Below are positions 1 to 13,500 of a stretch of DNA of 64,000 nucleotides, piece after piece (the stretch's first letter is position 1; each line of letters opens with the position of its first letter). The DNA comes from Siphonodentalium dalli (taxonomy: Eukaryota > Mollusca > Scaphopoda > Gadilida > Siphonodentaliidae), in the NCBI GenBank assembly GCA_032622095.1, contig CP136064.1, positions 51,528,073 to 51,592,072 on the forward strand, given 5' to 3'. The position numbers and the translations under genes are program-made. The notes under the pieces were generated by a model that was not told where the DNA came from, searched no databases, and saw only the letters and a program-made list of their open reading frames with translations.

Positions 1-97
1 AATGTTCTACCTTTTAAACTGTCTGAGATATAAGAGTTACAAAATATATTAAGAACTATAAATAATGAAAAAGCAAAATAAAAATATGAATAACAAT

Positions 98-125
98 ATA
101 CTTCCATATTAAAATATGGAAGTAT
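98..125. repeat. 28-bp perfect palindrome, one per satellite unit
   Basis: Two 13-bp arms (ATACTTCCATATT and its reverse complement) flank a 2-bp centre. It is present unchanged in every unit inspected and also lies just inside the right edge of the array (24937-24964). The arms may be the fused terminal inverted repeats of an ancestral element joined head to tail; that origin is inference. Confidence 0.95.
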
Positions 126-606
126 AATAAGGGAATCGCGCGGAATTGATTGGAATGTCGATATTATGATTTATTGACATTTCTGTGTTCAGTTTGAACG
201 TTCTGGTGTGACCCCCACCCATGCATCGAAATTTGGTGACGCGGATAGAATAGTCGTCATATATCTGCCAATTTTCGAGATATCGAGCTAATTTTTGCGT
301 CATTGTGTTCGTACTTGATTCCCCTTTAACAGTTAGCGGGGTTCTGGTGAGGTATTGTGGCGACATTCTACTATGTAGGCCAATATGTATGTTGTTAAGT
401 ATATACTTTTCGAATATCTCTGGCCTCCATCGACATAATGCGGCAAGTTGGTAGTCGTTTAGAAGTACTCGAAATTCCCCATCGAATGACACCAAACACG
501 TGACGATCGGTTGAAGGAATTTAAATTGATAGTGCATTTTCTGTAAACTTGAACAAAAGGAAGGGGCCACAATTTCTACATTTTTCAACCGATTCATAAA
601 ATTCAC
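109..606 (-). CDS. 165-codon open frame of the satellite unit, function unknown, coding status doubtful
   Basis: The frame runs from an ATG at 606 to a stop inside the palindrome at 109. The same frame is open in 18 of 20 units (starts of the other low-coordinate ends include 2590, 3832, 5074, 6316, 7558, 8800, 11286, 12528, 13770, 15012, 16254, 17496, 18738, 19980, 21222, 22464 and 23706). I recognise no family. There is no signal peptide, membrane segment or clear motif; residues 41-71 (FDGEFRVLLNDYQ onward) look protein-like but match nothing I can name. Conservation is not evidence for coding because the whole unit is equally conserved. Private changes inside the frame are mostly amino-acid changing (for example W to C at 18897, V to L at 19097, H to N at 12953), which argues against selection. 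It may be a relic gene or chance. Confidence 0.2.
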   Translation of the reverse strand: MNFMNRLKNVEIVAPSFCSSLQKMHYQFKFLQPIVTCLVSFDGEFRVLLNDYQLAALCRWRPEIFEKYILNNIHIGLHSRMSPQYLTRTPLTVKGESSTNTMTQKLARYLENWQIYDDYSIRVTKFRCMGGGHTRTFKLNTEMSINHNIDIPINSARFPYYTSIF

Positions 607-1175
607 TCATAACGACACTCAGTACATTTCATAGATACTTCACAACCATTTTTGTTCAAATCGGAGAGAAAAAATTTTTGACAAATTTTGCCCCTCCCCT
701 AGCCCGGAAATATTTGAGCGGACCCTTGTCAAAATTTCCTGGTTTGGTCTTCTGTCTATGTTTAAGACGCTCACATAGACCAAATCCAGTTGTTGCGCTT
801 CGTCTAGGAGAAGATCTGGGCACAAGCACTTTCTACACATGGACTTTATTAGTACATTTTTCGATGTATTATAACTTGGTCATTTCTCAACCGATTTACA
901 AAATTCTTTCACGAGTAGCATCAGTACGTCGTATAGATACCCGACAGTAAAAATGGTTGGAATCGGTGACAAGAAAAAATTGACAAATTTTGCACCCCTC
1001 CCCAGGTCAACAAATTGTTTTCGGACCTTGGTGAAAATTTCCCCGATTCTTACCCTTTCGTTAATAAACACGATTACGAGAACCGAATTCAGCTGTTTGG
1101 CTTCGTATAAAAGAAGATCTGGGCACAAACTTTTTCCATTTGTTTTGTTTAAGGGCCATAACTCTGGAAATCAAG
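572..1175. repeat. Two diverged ~302-bp subrepeats inside each satellite unit
   Basis: Matching landmarks lie 302-303 bp apart: CAACCGATT at 586 and 888, GACAAATTTTGC at 680 and 982, AGAAGATCTGGGCACAA at 809 and 1112. The copies are clearly homologous but diverged, so this duplication is far older than the amplification of the 1,242-bp unit. The following segment with GGGCCATAACTCTGG (about 1153) is worded like dispersed repeats of mollusc genomes. The second subrepeat carries a TATAAAAG box (1106-1113) where the first has TCTAGGAG. Confidence 0.85.
1106..1113 (+). promoter_or_regulatory. TATA-like box in the satellite unit
   Basis: A perfect TATAAAAG occurs once per unit on the plus strand, about 200 bp before an AATAAA-rich stretch (about 1311-1325) that precedes the palindrome. 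A short plus-strand transcript could be made from each unit, but nothing in the sequence proves it. It may equally be one chance octamer amplified with the array. Confidence 0.2.
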
Positions 1176-1347
1176 TTGGGACACAAACCTAAATGTTTCG
1201 ATTCCATGTAACTTGGCAAGGTGCATATACCTACCAAATTCCAATGTTCTACCTTTTAAACTGTCTGAGATATAAGAGTTACAAAATATATTAAGAACTA
1301 TAAATAATGAAAAAGAAAATAAAAATATGAATAACAATATACTTCCA

Positions 1348-1845
1348 TATTAAAATATGGAAGTATATAAGGGAATCGCGCGGAATTGATTGGAATGTCG
1401 ATATTATGATTTATTGACATTTCTGTGTTCAGTTTGAACGTTCTGGTGTGACCCCCACCCATGCATCGAAATTTGGTGACGCGGATAGAATAGTCGTCAT
1501 ATATCTGCCAATTTTCGAGATATCGAGCTAATTTTTGCGTCATTGTGTTCGTACTTGATTCCCATTTAACAGTTAGCGGGTTCTGGTGAGGTATTGTGGC
1601 GACATTCTACTATGTAGGCCAATATGTATGTTGTTAAGTATATACTTTTCGAATATCTCTGGCCTCCATCGACATAATGCGGCAAGTTGGTAGTCGTTTA
1701 GAAGTACTCGAAATTCCCCATCGAATGACACCAAACACGTGACGATCGGTTGAAGGAATTTAAATTGATAGTGCATTTTCTGTAAACTTGAACAAAAGGA
1801 AGGGGCCACAATTTCTACATTTTTCAACCGATTCATAAAATTCAC
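1348..1845 (-). pseudogene. Frameshifted copy 2 of the satellite open frame
   Basis: One G is missing in the GCGGGG run near 1577-1580, splitting the frame into parts 1298-1543 and 1573-1845. This unit also lacks one C near 1316 and one A near 1370, and has a C to A change at 1564. All three deletions of the array fall in this one unit. Confidence 0.8.
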
Positions 1846-4800
1846 TCATAACGACACTCAGTACATTTCATAGATACTTCACAACCATTTTTGTTCAAAT
1901 CGGAGAGAAAAAATTTTTGACAAATTTTTCCCCTCCCCTAGCCCGGAAATATTTGAGCGGACCCTTGTCAAAATTTCCTGGTTTGGTCTTCTGTCTATGT
2001 TTAAGACGCTCACATAGACCAAATCCAGTTGTTGCGCTTCGTCTAGGAGAAGATCTGGGCACAAGCACTTTCTACACATGGACTTTATTAGTACATTTTT
2101 CGATGTATTATAACTTGGTCATTTCTCAACCGATTTACAAAATTCTTTCACGAGTAGCATCAGTACGTCGTATAGATACCCGACAGTAAAAATGGTTGGA
2201 ATCGGTGACAAGAAAAAATTGACAAATTTTGCACCCCTCCCCAGGTCAACAAATTGTTTTCGGACCTTGGTGAAAATTTCCCCGATTCTTACCCTTTCGT
2301 TAATAAACACGATTACGAGAACCGAATTCAGCTGTTTGGCTTCGTATAAAAGAAGATCTGGGCACAAACTTTTTCCATTTGTTTTGTTTAAGGGCCATAA
2401 CTCTGGAAATCAAGTTGGGACACAAACCTAAATGTTTCGATTCCATGTAACTTGGCAAGGTGCATATACCTACCAAATTCCAATGTTCTACCTTTTAAAC
2501 TGTCTGAGATATAAGAGTTACAAAATATATTAAGAACTATAAATAATGAAAAATAAAAATAAAAATATGAATAACAATATACTTCCATATTAAAATATGG
2601 AAGTATAATAAGGGAATCGCGCGGAATTGATTGGAATGTCGATATTATGATTTATTGACATTTCTGTGTTCAGTTTGAACGTTCTGGTGTGACCCCCACC
2701 CATGCATCGAAATTTGGTGACGCGGATAGAATAGTCGTCATATATCTGCCAATTTTCGAGATATCGAGCTAATTTTTGCGTCATTGTGTTCGTACTTGAT
2801 TCCCCTTTAACAGTTAGCGGGGTTCTGGTGAGGTATTGTGGCGACATTCTACTATGTAGGCCAATATGTATGTTGTTAAGTATATACTTTTCGAATATCT
2901 CTGGCCTCCATCGACATAATGCGGCAAGTTGGTAGTCGTTTAGAAGTACTCGAAATTCCCCATCGAATGACACCAAACACGTGACGATCGGTTGAAGGAA
3001 TTTAAATTGATAGTGCATTTTCTGTAAACTTGAACAAAAGGAAGGGGCCACAATTTCTACATTTTTCAACCGATTCATAAAATTCACTCATAACGACACT
3101 CAGTACATTTCATAGATACTTCACAACCATTTTTGTTCAAATCGGAGAGAAAAAATTTTTGACAAATTTTTCCCCTCCCCTAGCCCGGAAATATTTGAGC
3201 GGACCCTTGTCAAAATTTCCTGGTTTGGTCTTCTGTCTATGTTTAAGACGCTCACATAGACCAAATCCAGTTGTTGCGCTTCGTCTAGGAGAAGATCTGG
3301 GCACAAGCACTTTCTACACATGGACTTTATTAGTACATTTTTCGATGTATTATAACTTGGTCATTTCTCAACCGATTTACAAAATTCTTTCACGAGTAGC
3401 ATCAGTACGTCGTATAGATACCCGACAGTAAAAATGGTTGGAATCGGTGACAAGAAAAAATTGACAAATTTTGCACCCCTCCCCAGGTCAACAAATTGTT
3501 TTCGGACCTTGGTGAAAATTTCCCCGATTCTTACCCTTTCGTTAATAAACACGATTACGAGAACCGAATTCAGCTGTTTGGCTTCGTATAAAAGAAGATC
3601 TGGGCACAAACTTTTTCCATTTGTTTTGTTTAAGGGCCATAACTCTGGAAATCAAGTTGGGACACAAACCTAAATGTTTCGATTCCATGTAACTTGGCAA
3701 GGTGCATATACCTACCAAATTCCAATGTTCTACCTTTTAAACTGTCTGAGATATAAGAGTTACAAAATATATTAAGAACTATAAATAATGAAAAATAAAA
3801 ATAAAAATATGAATAACAATATACTTCCATATTAAAATATGGAAGTATAATAAGGGAATCGCGCGGAATTGATTGGAATGTCGATATTATGATTTATTGA
3901 CATTTCTGTGTTCAGTTTGAACGTTCTGGTGTGACCCCCACCCATGCATCGAAATTTGGTGACGCGGATAGAATAGTCGTCATATATCTGCCAATTTTCG
4001 AGATATCGAGCTAATTTTTGCGTCATTGTGTTCGTACTTGATTCCCCTTTAACAGTTAGCGGGGTTCTGGTGAGGTATTGTGGCGACATTCTACTATGTA
4101 GGCCAATATGTATGTTGTTAAGTATATACTTTTCGAATATCTCTGGCCTCCATCGACATAATGCGGCAAGTTGGTAGTCGTTTAGAAGTACTCGAAATTC
4201 CCCATCGAATGACACCAAACACGTGACGATCGGTTGAAGGAATTTAAATTGATAGTGCATTTTCTGTAAACTTGAACAAAAGGAAGGGGCCACAATTTCT
4301 ACATTTTTCAACCGATTCATAAAATTCACTCATAACGACACTCAGTACATTTCATAGATACTTCACAACCATTTTTGTTCAAATCGGAGAGAAAAAAATT
4401 TTGACAAATTTTGCCCCTCCCCTAGCCCGGAAATATTTGAGCGGACCCTTGTCAAAATTTCCTGGTTTGGTCTTCTGTCTATGTTTAAGACGCTCACATA
4501 GACCAAATCCAGTTGTTGCGCTTCGTCTAGGAGAAGATCTGGGCACAAGCACTTTCTACACATGGACTTTATTAGTACATTTTTCGATGTATTATAACTT
4601 GGTCATTTCTCAACCGATTTACAAAATTCTTTCACGAGTAGCATCAGTACGTCGTATAGATACCCGACAGTAAAAATGGTTGGAATCGGTGACAAGAAAA
4701 AATTGACAAATTTTGCACCCCTCCCCAGGTCAACAAATTGTTTTCGGACCTTGGTGAAAATTTCCCCGATTCTTACCCTTTCGTTAATAAACACGATTAC

Positions 4801-7800
4801 GAGAACCGAATTCAGCTGTTTGGCTTCGTATAAAAGAAGATCTGGGCACAAACTTTTTCCATTTGTTTTGTTTAAGGGCCATAACTCTGGAAATCAAGTT
4901 GGGACACAAACCTAAATGTTTCGATTCCATGTAACTTGGCAAGGTGCATATACCTACCAAATTCCAATGTTCTACCTTTTAAACTGTCTGAGATATAAGA
5001 GTTACAAAATATATTAAGAACTATAAATAATGAAAAAGCAAAATAAAAATATGAATAACAATATACTTCCATATTAAAATATGGAAGTATAATAAGGGAA
5101 TCGCGCGGAATTGATTGGAATGTCGATATTATGATTTATTGACATTTCTGTGTTCAGTTTGAACGTTCTGGTGTGACCCCCACCCATGCATCGAAATTTG
5201 GTGACGCGGATAGAATAGTCGTCATATATCTGCCAATTTTCGAGATATCGAGCTAATTTTTGCGTCATTGTGTTCGTACTTGATTCCCCTTTAACAGTTA
5301 GCGGGGTTCTGGTGAGGTATTGTGGCGACATTCTACTATGTAGGCCAATATGTATGTTGTTAAGTATATACTTTTCGAATATCTCTGGCCTCCATCGACA
5401 TAATGCGGCAAGTTGGTAGTCGTTTAGAAGTACTCGAAATTCCCCATCGAATGACACCAAACACGTGACGATCGGTTGAAGGAATTTAAATTGATAGTGC
5501 ATTTTCTGTAAACTTGAACAAAAGGAAGGGGCCACAATTTCTACATTTTTCAACCGATTCATAAAATTCACTCATAACGACACTCAGTACATTTCATAGA
5601 TACTTCACAACCATTTTTGTTCAAATCGGAGAGAAAAAAATTTTGACAAATTTTGCCCCTCCCCTAGCCCGGAAATATTTGAGCGGACCCTTGTCAAAAT
5701 TTCCTGGTTTGGTCTTCTGTCTATGTTTAAGACGCTCACATAGACCAAATCCAGTTGTTGCGCTTCGTCTAGGAGAAGATCTGGGCACAAGCACTTTCTA
5801 CACATGGACTTTATTAGTACATTTTTCGATGTATTATAACTTGGTCATTTCTCAACCGATTTACAAAATTCTTTCACGAGTAGCATCAGTACGTCGTATA
5901 GATACCCGACAGTAAAAATGGTTGGAATCAGTGACAAGAAAAAATTGACAAATTTTGCACCCCTCCCCAGGTCAACAAATTGTTTTCGGACCTTGGTGAA
6001 AATTTCCCCGATTCTTACCCTTTCGTTAATAAACACGATTACGAGAACCGAATTCAGCTGTTTGGCTTCGTATAAAAGAAGATCTGGGCACAAACTTTTT
6101 CCATTTGTTTTGTTTAAGGGCCATAACTCTGGAAATCAAGTTGGGACACAAACCTAAATGTTTCGATTCCATGTAACTTGGCAAGGTGCATATACCTACC
6201 AAATTCCAATGTTCTACCTTTTAAACTGTCTGAGATATAAGAGTTACAAAATATATTAAGAACTATAAATAATGAAAAAGCAAAATAAAAATATGAATAA
6301 CAATATACTTCCATATTAAAATATGGAAGTATAATAAGGGAATCGCGCGGAATTGATTGGAATGTCGATATTATGATTTATTGACATTTCTGTGTTCAGT
6401 TTGAACGTTCTGGTGTGACCCCCACCCATGCATCGAAATTTGGTGACGCGGATAGAATAGTCGTCATATATCTGCCAATTTTCGAGATATCGAGCTAATT
6501 TTTGCGTCATTGTGTTCGTACTTGATTCCCCTTTAACAGTTAGCGGGGTTCTGGTGAGGTATTGTGGCGACATTCTACTATGTAGGCCAATATGTATGTT
6601 GTTAAGTATATACTTTTCGAATATCTCTGGCCTCCATCGACATAATGCGGCAAGTTGGTAGTCGTTTAGAAGTACTCGAAATTCCCCATCGAATGACACC
6701 AAACACGTGACGATCGGTTGAAGGAATTTAAATTGATAGTGCATTTTCTGTAAACTTGAACAAAAGGAAGGGGCCACAATTTCTACATTTTTCAACCGAT
6801 TCATAAAATTCACTCATAACGACACTCAGTACATTTCATAGATACTTCACAACCATTTTTGTTCAAATCGGAGAGAAAAAAATTTTGACAAATTTTGCCC
6901 CTCCCCTAGCCCGGAAATATTTGAGCGGACCCTTGTCAAAATTTCCTGGTTTGGTCTTCTGTCTATGTTTAAGACGCTCACATAGACCAAATCCAGTTGT
7001 TGCGCTTCGTCTAGGAGAAGATCTGGGCACAAGCACTTTCTACACATGGACTTTATTAGTACATTTTTCGATGTATTATAACTTGGTCATTTCTCAACCG
7101 ATTTACAAAATTCTTTCACGAGTAGCATCAGTACGTCGTATAGATACCCGACAGTAAAAATGGTTGGAATCAGTGACAAGAAAAAATTGACAAATTTTGC
7201 ACCCCTCCCCAGGTCAACAAATTGTTTTCGGACCTTGGTGAAAATTTCCCCGATTCTTACCCTTTCGTTAATAAACACGATTACGAGAACCGAATTCAGC
7301 TGTTTGGCTTCGTATAAAAGAAGATCTGGGCACAAACTTTTTCCATTTGTTTTGTTTAAGGGCCATAACTCTGGAAATCAAGTTGGGACACAAACCTAAA
7401 TGTTTCGATTCCATGTAACTTGGCAAGGTGCATATACCTACCAAATTCCAATGTTCTACCTTTTAAACTGTCTGAGATATAAGAGTTACAAAATATATTA
7501 AGAACTATAAATAATGAAAAAGCAAAATAAAAATATGAATAACAATATACTTCCATATTAAAATATGGAAGTATAATAAGGGAATCGCGCGGAATTGATT
7601 GGAATGTCGATATTATGATTTATTGACATTTCTGTGTTCAGTTTGAACGTTCTGGTGTGACCCCCACCCATGCATCGAAATTTGGTGACGCGGATAGAAT
7701 AGTCGTCATATATCTGCCAATTTTCGAGATATCGAGCTAATTTTTGCGTCATTGTGTTCGTACTTGATTCCCCTTTAACAGTTAGCGGGGTTCTGGTGAG

Positions 7801-10041
7801 GTATTGTGGCGACATTCTACTATGTAGGCCAATATGTATGTTGTTAAGTATATACTTTTCGAATATCTCTGGCCTCCATCGACATAATGCGGCAAGTTGG
7901 TAGTCGTTTAGAAGTACTCGAAATTCCCCATCGAATGACACCAAACACGTGACGATCGGTTGAAGGAATTTAAATTGATAGTGCATTTTCTGTAAACTTG
8001 AACAAAAGGAAGGGGCCACAATTTCTACATTTTTCAACCGATTCATAAAATTCACTCATAACGACACTCAGTACATTTCATAGATACTTCACAACCATTT
8101 TTGTTCAAATCGGAGAGAAAAAAATTTTGACAAATTTTGCCCCTCCCCTAGCCCGGAAATATTTGAGCGGACCCTTGTCAAAATTTCCTGGTTTGGTCTT
8201 CTGTCTATGTTTAAGACGCTCACATAGACCAAATCCAGTTGTTGCGCTTCGTCTAGGAGAAGATCTGGGCACAAGCACTTTCTACACATGGACTTTATTA
8301 GTACATTTTTCGATGTATTATAACTTGGTCATTTCTCAACCGATTTACAAAATTCTTTCACGAGTAGCATCAGTACGTCGTATAGATACCCGACAGTAAA
8401 AATGGTTGGAATCAGTGACAAGAAAAAATTGACAAATTTTGCACCCCTCCCCAGGTCAACAAATTGTTTTCGGACCTTGGTGAAAATTTCCCCGATTCTT
8501 ACCCTTTCGTTAATAAACACGATTACGAGAACCGAATTCAGCTGTTTGGCTTCGTATAAAAGAAGATCTGGGCACAAACTTTTTCCATTTGTTTTGTTTA
8601 AGGGCCATAACTCTGGAAATCAAGTTGGGACACAAACCTAAATGTTTCGATTCCATGTAACTTGGCAAGGTGCATATACCTACCAAATTCCAATGTTCTA
8701 CCTTTTAAACTGTCTGAGATATAAGAGTTACAAAATATATTAAGAACTATAAATAATGAAAAAGCAAAATAAAAATATGAATAACAATATACTTCCATAT
8801 TAAAATATGGAAGTATAATAAGGGAATCGCGCGGAATTGATTGGAATGTCGATATTATGATTTATTGACATTTCTGTGTTCAGTTTGAACGTTCTGGTGT
8901 GACCCCCACCCATGCATCGAAATTTGGTGACGCGGATAGAATAGTCGTCATATATCTGCCAATTTTCGAGATATCGAGCTAATTTTTGCGTCATTGTGTT
9001 CGTACTTGATTCCCCTTTAACAGTTAGCGGGGTTCTGGTGAGGTATTGTGGCGACATTCTACTATGTAGGCCAATATGTATGTTGTTAAGTATATACTTT
9101 TCGAATATCTCTGGCCTCCATCGACATAATGCGGCAAGTTGGTAGTCGTTTAGAAGTACTCGAAATTCCCCATCGAATGACACCAAACACGTGACGATCG
9201 GTTGAAGGAATTTAAATTGATAGTGCATTTTCTGTAAACTTGAACAAAAGGAAGGGGCCACAATTTCTACATTTTTCAACCGATTCATAAAATTCACTCA
9301 TAACGACACTCAGTACATTTCATAGATACTTCACAACCATTTTTGTTCAAATCGGAGAGAAAAAAATTTTGACAAATTTTGCCCCTCCCCTAGCCCGGAA
9401 ATATTTGAGCGGACCCTTGTCAAAATTTCCTGGTTTGGTCTTCTGTCTATGTTTAAGACGCTCACATAGACCAAATCCAGTTGTTGCGCTTCGTCTAGGA
9501 GAAGATCTGGGCACAAGCACTTTCTACACATGGACTTTATTAGTACATTTTTCGATGTATTATAACTTGGTCATTTCTCAACCGATTTACAAAATTCTTT
9601 CACGAGTAGCATCAGTACGTCGTATAGATACCCGACAGTAAAAATGGTTGGAATCAGTGACAAGAAAAAATTGACAAATTTTGCACCCCTCCCCAGGTCA
9701 ACAAATTGTTTTCGGACCTTGGTGAAAATTTCCCCGATTCTTACCCTTTCGTTAATAAACACGATTACGAGAACCGAATTCAGCTGTTTGGCTTCGTATA
9801 AAAGAAGATCTGGGCACAAACTTTTTCCATTTGTTTTGTTTAAGGGCCATAACTCTGGAAATCAAGTTGGGACACAAACCTAAATGTTTCGATTCCATGT
9901 AACTTGGCAAGGTGCATATACCTACCAAATTCCAATGTTCTACCTTTTAAACTGTCTGAGATATAAGAGTTACAAAATATATTAAGAACTATAAATAATG
10001 AAAAAGCAAAATAAAAATATGAATAACAATATACTTCCATA

Positions 10042-10540
10042 TTAAAATATGGAAGTATAATAAGGGAATCGCGCGGAATTGATTGGAATGTCGATATTAT
10101 GATTTATTGACATTTCTGTGTTCAGTTTGAACGTTCTGGTGTGACCCCCACCCATGCATCGAAATTTGGTGACGCGGATAGAATAGTCGTCATATATCTG
10201 CCAATTTTCGAGATATCGAGCTAATTTTTGCGTCATTGTGTTCGTACTTGATTCCCCTTTAACAGTTAGCGGGGTTCTGGTGAGGGTATTGTGGCGACAT
10301 TCTACTATGTAGGCCAATATGTATGTTGTTAAGTATATACTTTTCGAATATCTCTGGCCTCCATCGACATAATGCGGCAAGTTGGTAGTCGTTTAGAAGT
10401 ACTCGAAATTCCCCATCGAATGACACCAAACACGTGACGATCGGTTGAAGGAATTTAAATTGATAGTGCATTTTCTGTAAACTTGAACAAAAGGAAGGGG
10501 CCACAATTTCTACATTTTTCAACCGATTCATAAAATTCAC
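10042..10540 (-). pseudogene. Frameshifted copy 9 of the satellite open frame
   Basis: An extra G in the GTGAGG stretch near 10285 splits the frame into 10042-10380 and 10259-10540. The same unit has a second extra G near 10900 (AATCGGGTGAC instead of AATCGGTGAC). Both insertions lengthen short G runs, which could be real or a consensus error. Confidence 0.8.
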
Positions 10541-13500
10541 TCATAACGACACTCAGTACATTTCATAGATACTTCACAACCATTTTTGTTCAAATCGGAG
10601 AGAAAAAAATTTTGACAAATTTTGCCCCTCCCCTAGCCCGGAAATATTTGAGCGGACCCTTGTCAAAATTTCCTGGTTTGGTCTTCTGTCTATGTTTAAG
10701 ACGCTCACATAGACCAAATCCAGTTGTTGCGCTTCGTCTAGGAGAAGATCTGGGCACAAGCACTTTCTACACATGGACTTTATTAGTACATTTTTCGATG
10801 TATTATAACTTGGTCATTTCTCAACCGATTTACAAAATTCTTTCACGAGTAGCATCAGTACGTCGTATAGATACCCGACAGTAAAAATGGTTGGAATCGG
10901 GTGACAAGAAAAAATTGACAAATTTTGCACCCCTCCCCAGGTCAACAAATTGTTTTCGGACCTTGGTGAAAATTTCCCCGATTCTTACCCTTTCGTTAAT
11001 AAACACGATTACGAGAACCGAATTCAGCTGTTTGGCTTCGTATAAAAGAAGATCTGGGCACAAACTTTTTCCATTTGTTTTGTTTAAGGGCCATAACTCT
11101 GGAAATCAAGTTGGGACACAAACCTAAATGTTTCGATTCCATGTAACTTGGCAAGGTGCATATACCTACCAAATTCCAATGTTCTACCTTTTAAACTGTC
11201 TGAGATATAAGAGTTACAAAATATATTAAGAACTATAAATAATGAAAAAGCAAAATAAAAATATGAATAACAATATACTTCCATATTAAAATATGGAAGT
11301 ATAATAAGGGAATCGCGCGGAATTGATTGGAATGTCGATATTATGATTTATTGACATTTCTGTGTTCAGTTTGAACGTTCTGGTGTGACCCCCACCCATG
11401 CATCGAAATTTGGTGACGCGGATAGAATAGTCGTCATATATCTGCCAATTTTCGAGATATCGAGCTAATTTTTGCGTCATTGTGTTCGTACTTGATTCCC
11501 CTTTAACAGTTAGCGGGGTTCTGGTGAGGTATTGTGGCGACATTCTACTATGTAGGCCAATATGTATGTTGTTAAGTATATACTTTTCGAATATCTCTGG
11601 CCTCCATCGACATAATGCGGCAAGTTGGTAGTCGTTTAGAAGTACTCGAAATTCCCCATCGAATGACACCAAACACGTGACGATCGGTTGAAGGAATTTA
11701 AATTGATAGTGCATTTTCTGTAAACTTGAACAAAAGGAAGGGGCCACAATTTCTACATTTTTCAACCGATTCATAAAATTCACTCATAACGACACTCAGT
11801 ACATTTCATAGATACTTCACAACCATTTTTGTTCAAATCGGAGAGAAAAAATTTTTGACAAATTTTGCCCCTCCCCTAGCCCGGAAATATTTGAGCGGAC
11901 CCTTGTCAAAATTTCCTGGTTTGGTCTTCTGTCTATGTTTAAGACGCTCACATAGACCAAATCCAGTTGTTGCGCTTCGTCTAGGAGAAGATCTGGGCAC
12001 AAGCACTTTCTACACATGGACTTTATTAGTACATTTTTCGATGTATTATAACTTGGTCATTTCTCAACCGATTTCCAAAATTCTTTCACGAGTAGCATCA
12101 GTACGTCGTATAGATACCCGACAGTAAAAATGGTTGGAATCGGTGACAAGAAAAAATTGACAAATTTTGCACCCCTCCCCAGGTCAACAAATTGTTTTCG
12201 GACCTTGGTGAAAATTTCCCCGATTCTTACCCTTTCGTTAATAAACACGATTACGAGAACCGAATTCAGCTGTTTGGCTTCGTATAAAAGAAGATCTGGG
12301 CACAAACTTTTTCCATTTGTTTTGTTTAAGGGCCATAACTCTGGAAATCAAGTTGGGACACAAACCTAAATGTTTCGATTCCATGTAACTTGGCAAGGTG
12401 CATATACCTACCAAATTCCAATGTTCTACCTTTTAAACTGTCTGAGATATAAGAGTTACAAAATATATTAAGAACTATAAATAATGAAAAAGTAAAATAA
12501 AAATATGAATAACAATATACTTCCATATTAAAATATGGAAGTATAATAAGGGAATCGCGCGTAATTGATTGGAATGTCGATATTATGATTTATTGACATT
12601 TCTGTGTTCAGTTTGAACGTTCTGGTGTGACCCCAACCCATGCATCGAAATTTGGTGACGCGGATAGAATAGTCGTCATATATCTGCCAATTTTCGAGAT
12701 ATCGAGCTAATTTTTGCGTCATTGTGTTCGTACTTGATTCCCCTTTAACAGTTAGCGGGGTTCTGGTGAGGTATTGTGGCGACATTCTACTATGTAGGCC
12801 AATATGAATGTTGTTAAGTATATACTTTTCGAATATCTCTGGCCTCCATCGACATAATGCGGCAAGTTGGTAGTCGTTTAGAAGTACTCGAAATTCCCCA
12901 TCGAATGACACCAAACACGTGACGATCGGTTGAAGGAATTTAAATTGATAGTTCATTTTCTGTAAACTTGAACAAAAGGAAGGGGCCACAATTTCTACAT
13001 TTTTCAACCGATTCATAAAATTCACTCATAACGACACTCAGTACATTTCATAGATACTTCACAACCATTTTTGTTCAAATCGGAGAGAAAATTTTTTTGA
13101 CAAATTTTGCCCCTCCCCTAGCCCGGAAATATTTGAGCGGACCCTTGTCAAAATTTCCTGGTTTGGTCTTCTGTCTATGTTTAAGACGCTCACATAGACC
13201 AAATCCAGTTGTTGCGCTTCGTCTAGGAGAAGATCTGGGCACAAGCACTTTCTACACATGGACTTTATTAGTACATTTTTCGATGTATTATAACTTGGTC
13301 ATTTCTCAACCGATTTACAAAATTCTTTCACGAGTAGCATCAGTACGTCGTATAGATACCCGACAGTAAAAATGGTTGGAATCGGTGACAAGAAAAAATT
13401 GACAAATTTTGCACCCCTCCCCAGGTCAACAAATTGTTTTCGGACCTTGGTGAAAATTTCCCCGATTCTTACCCTTTCGTTAATAAACACGATTACGAGA

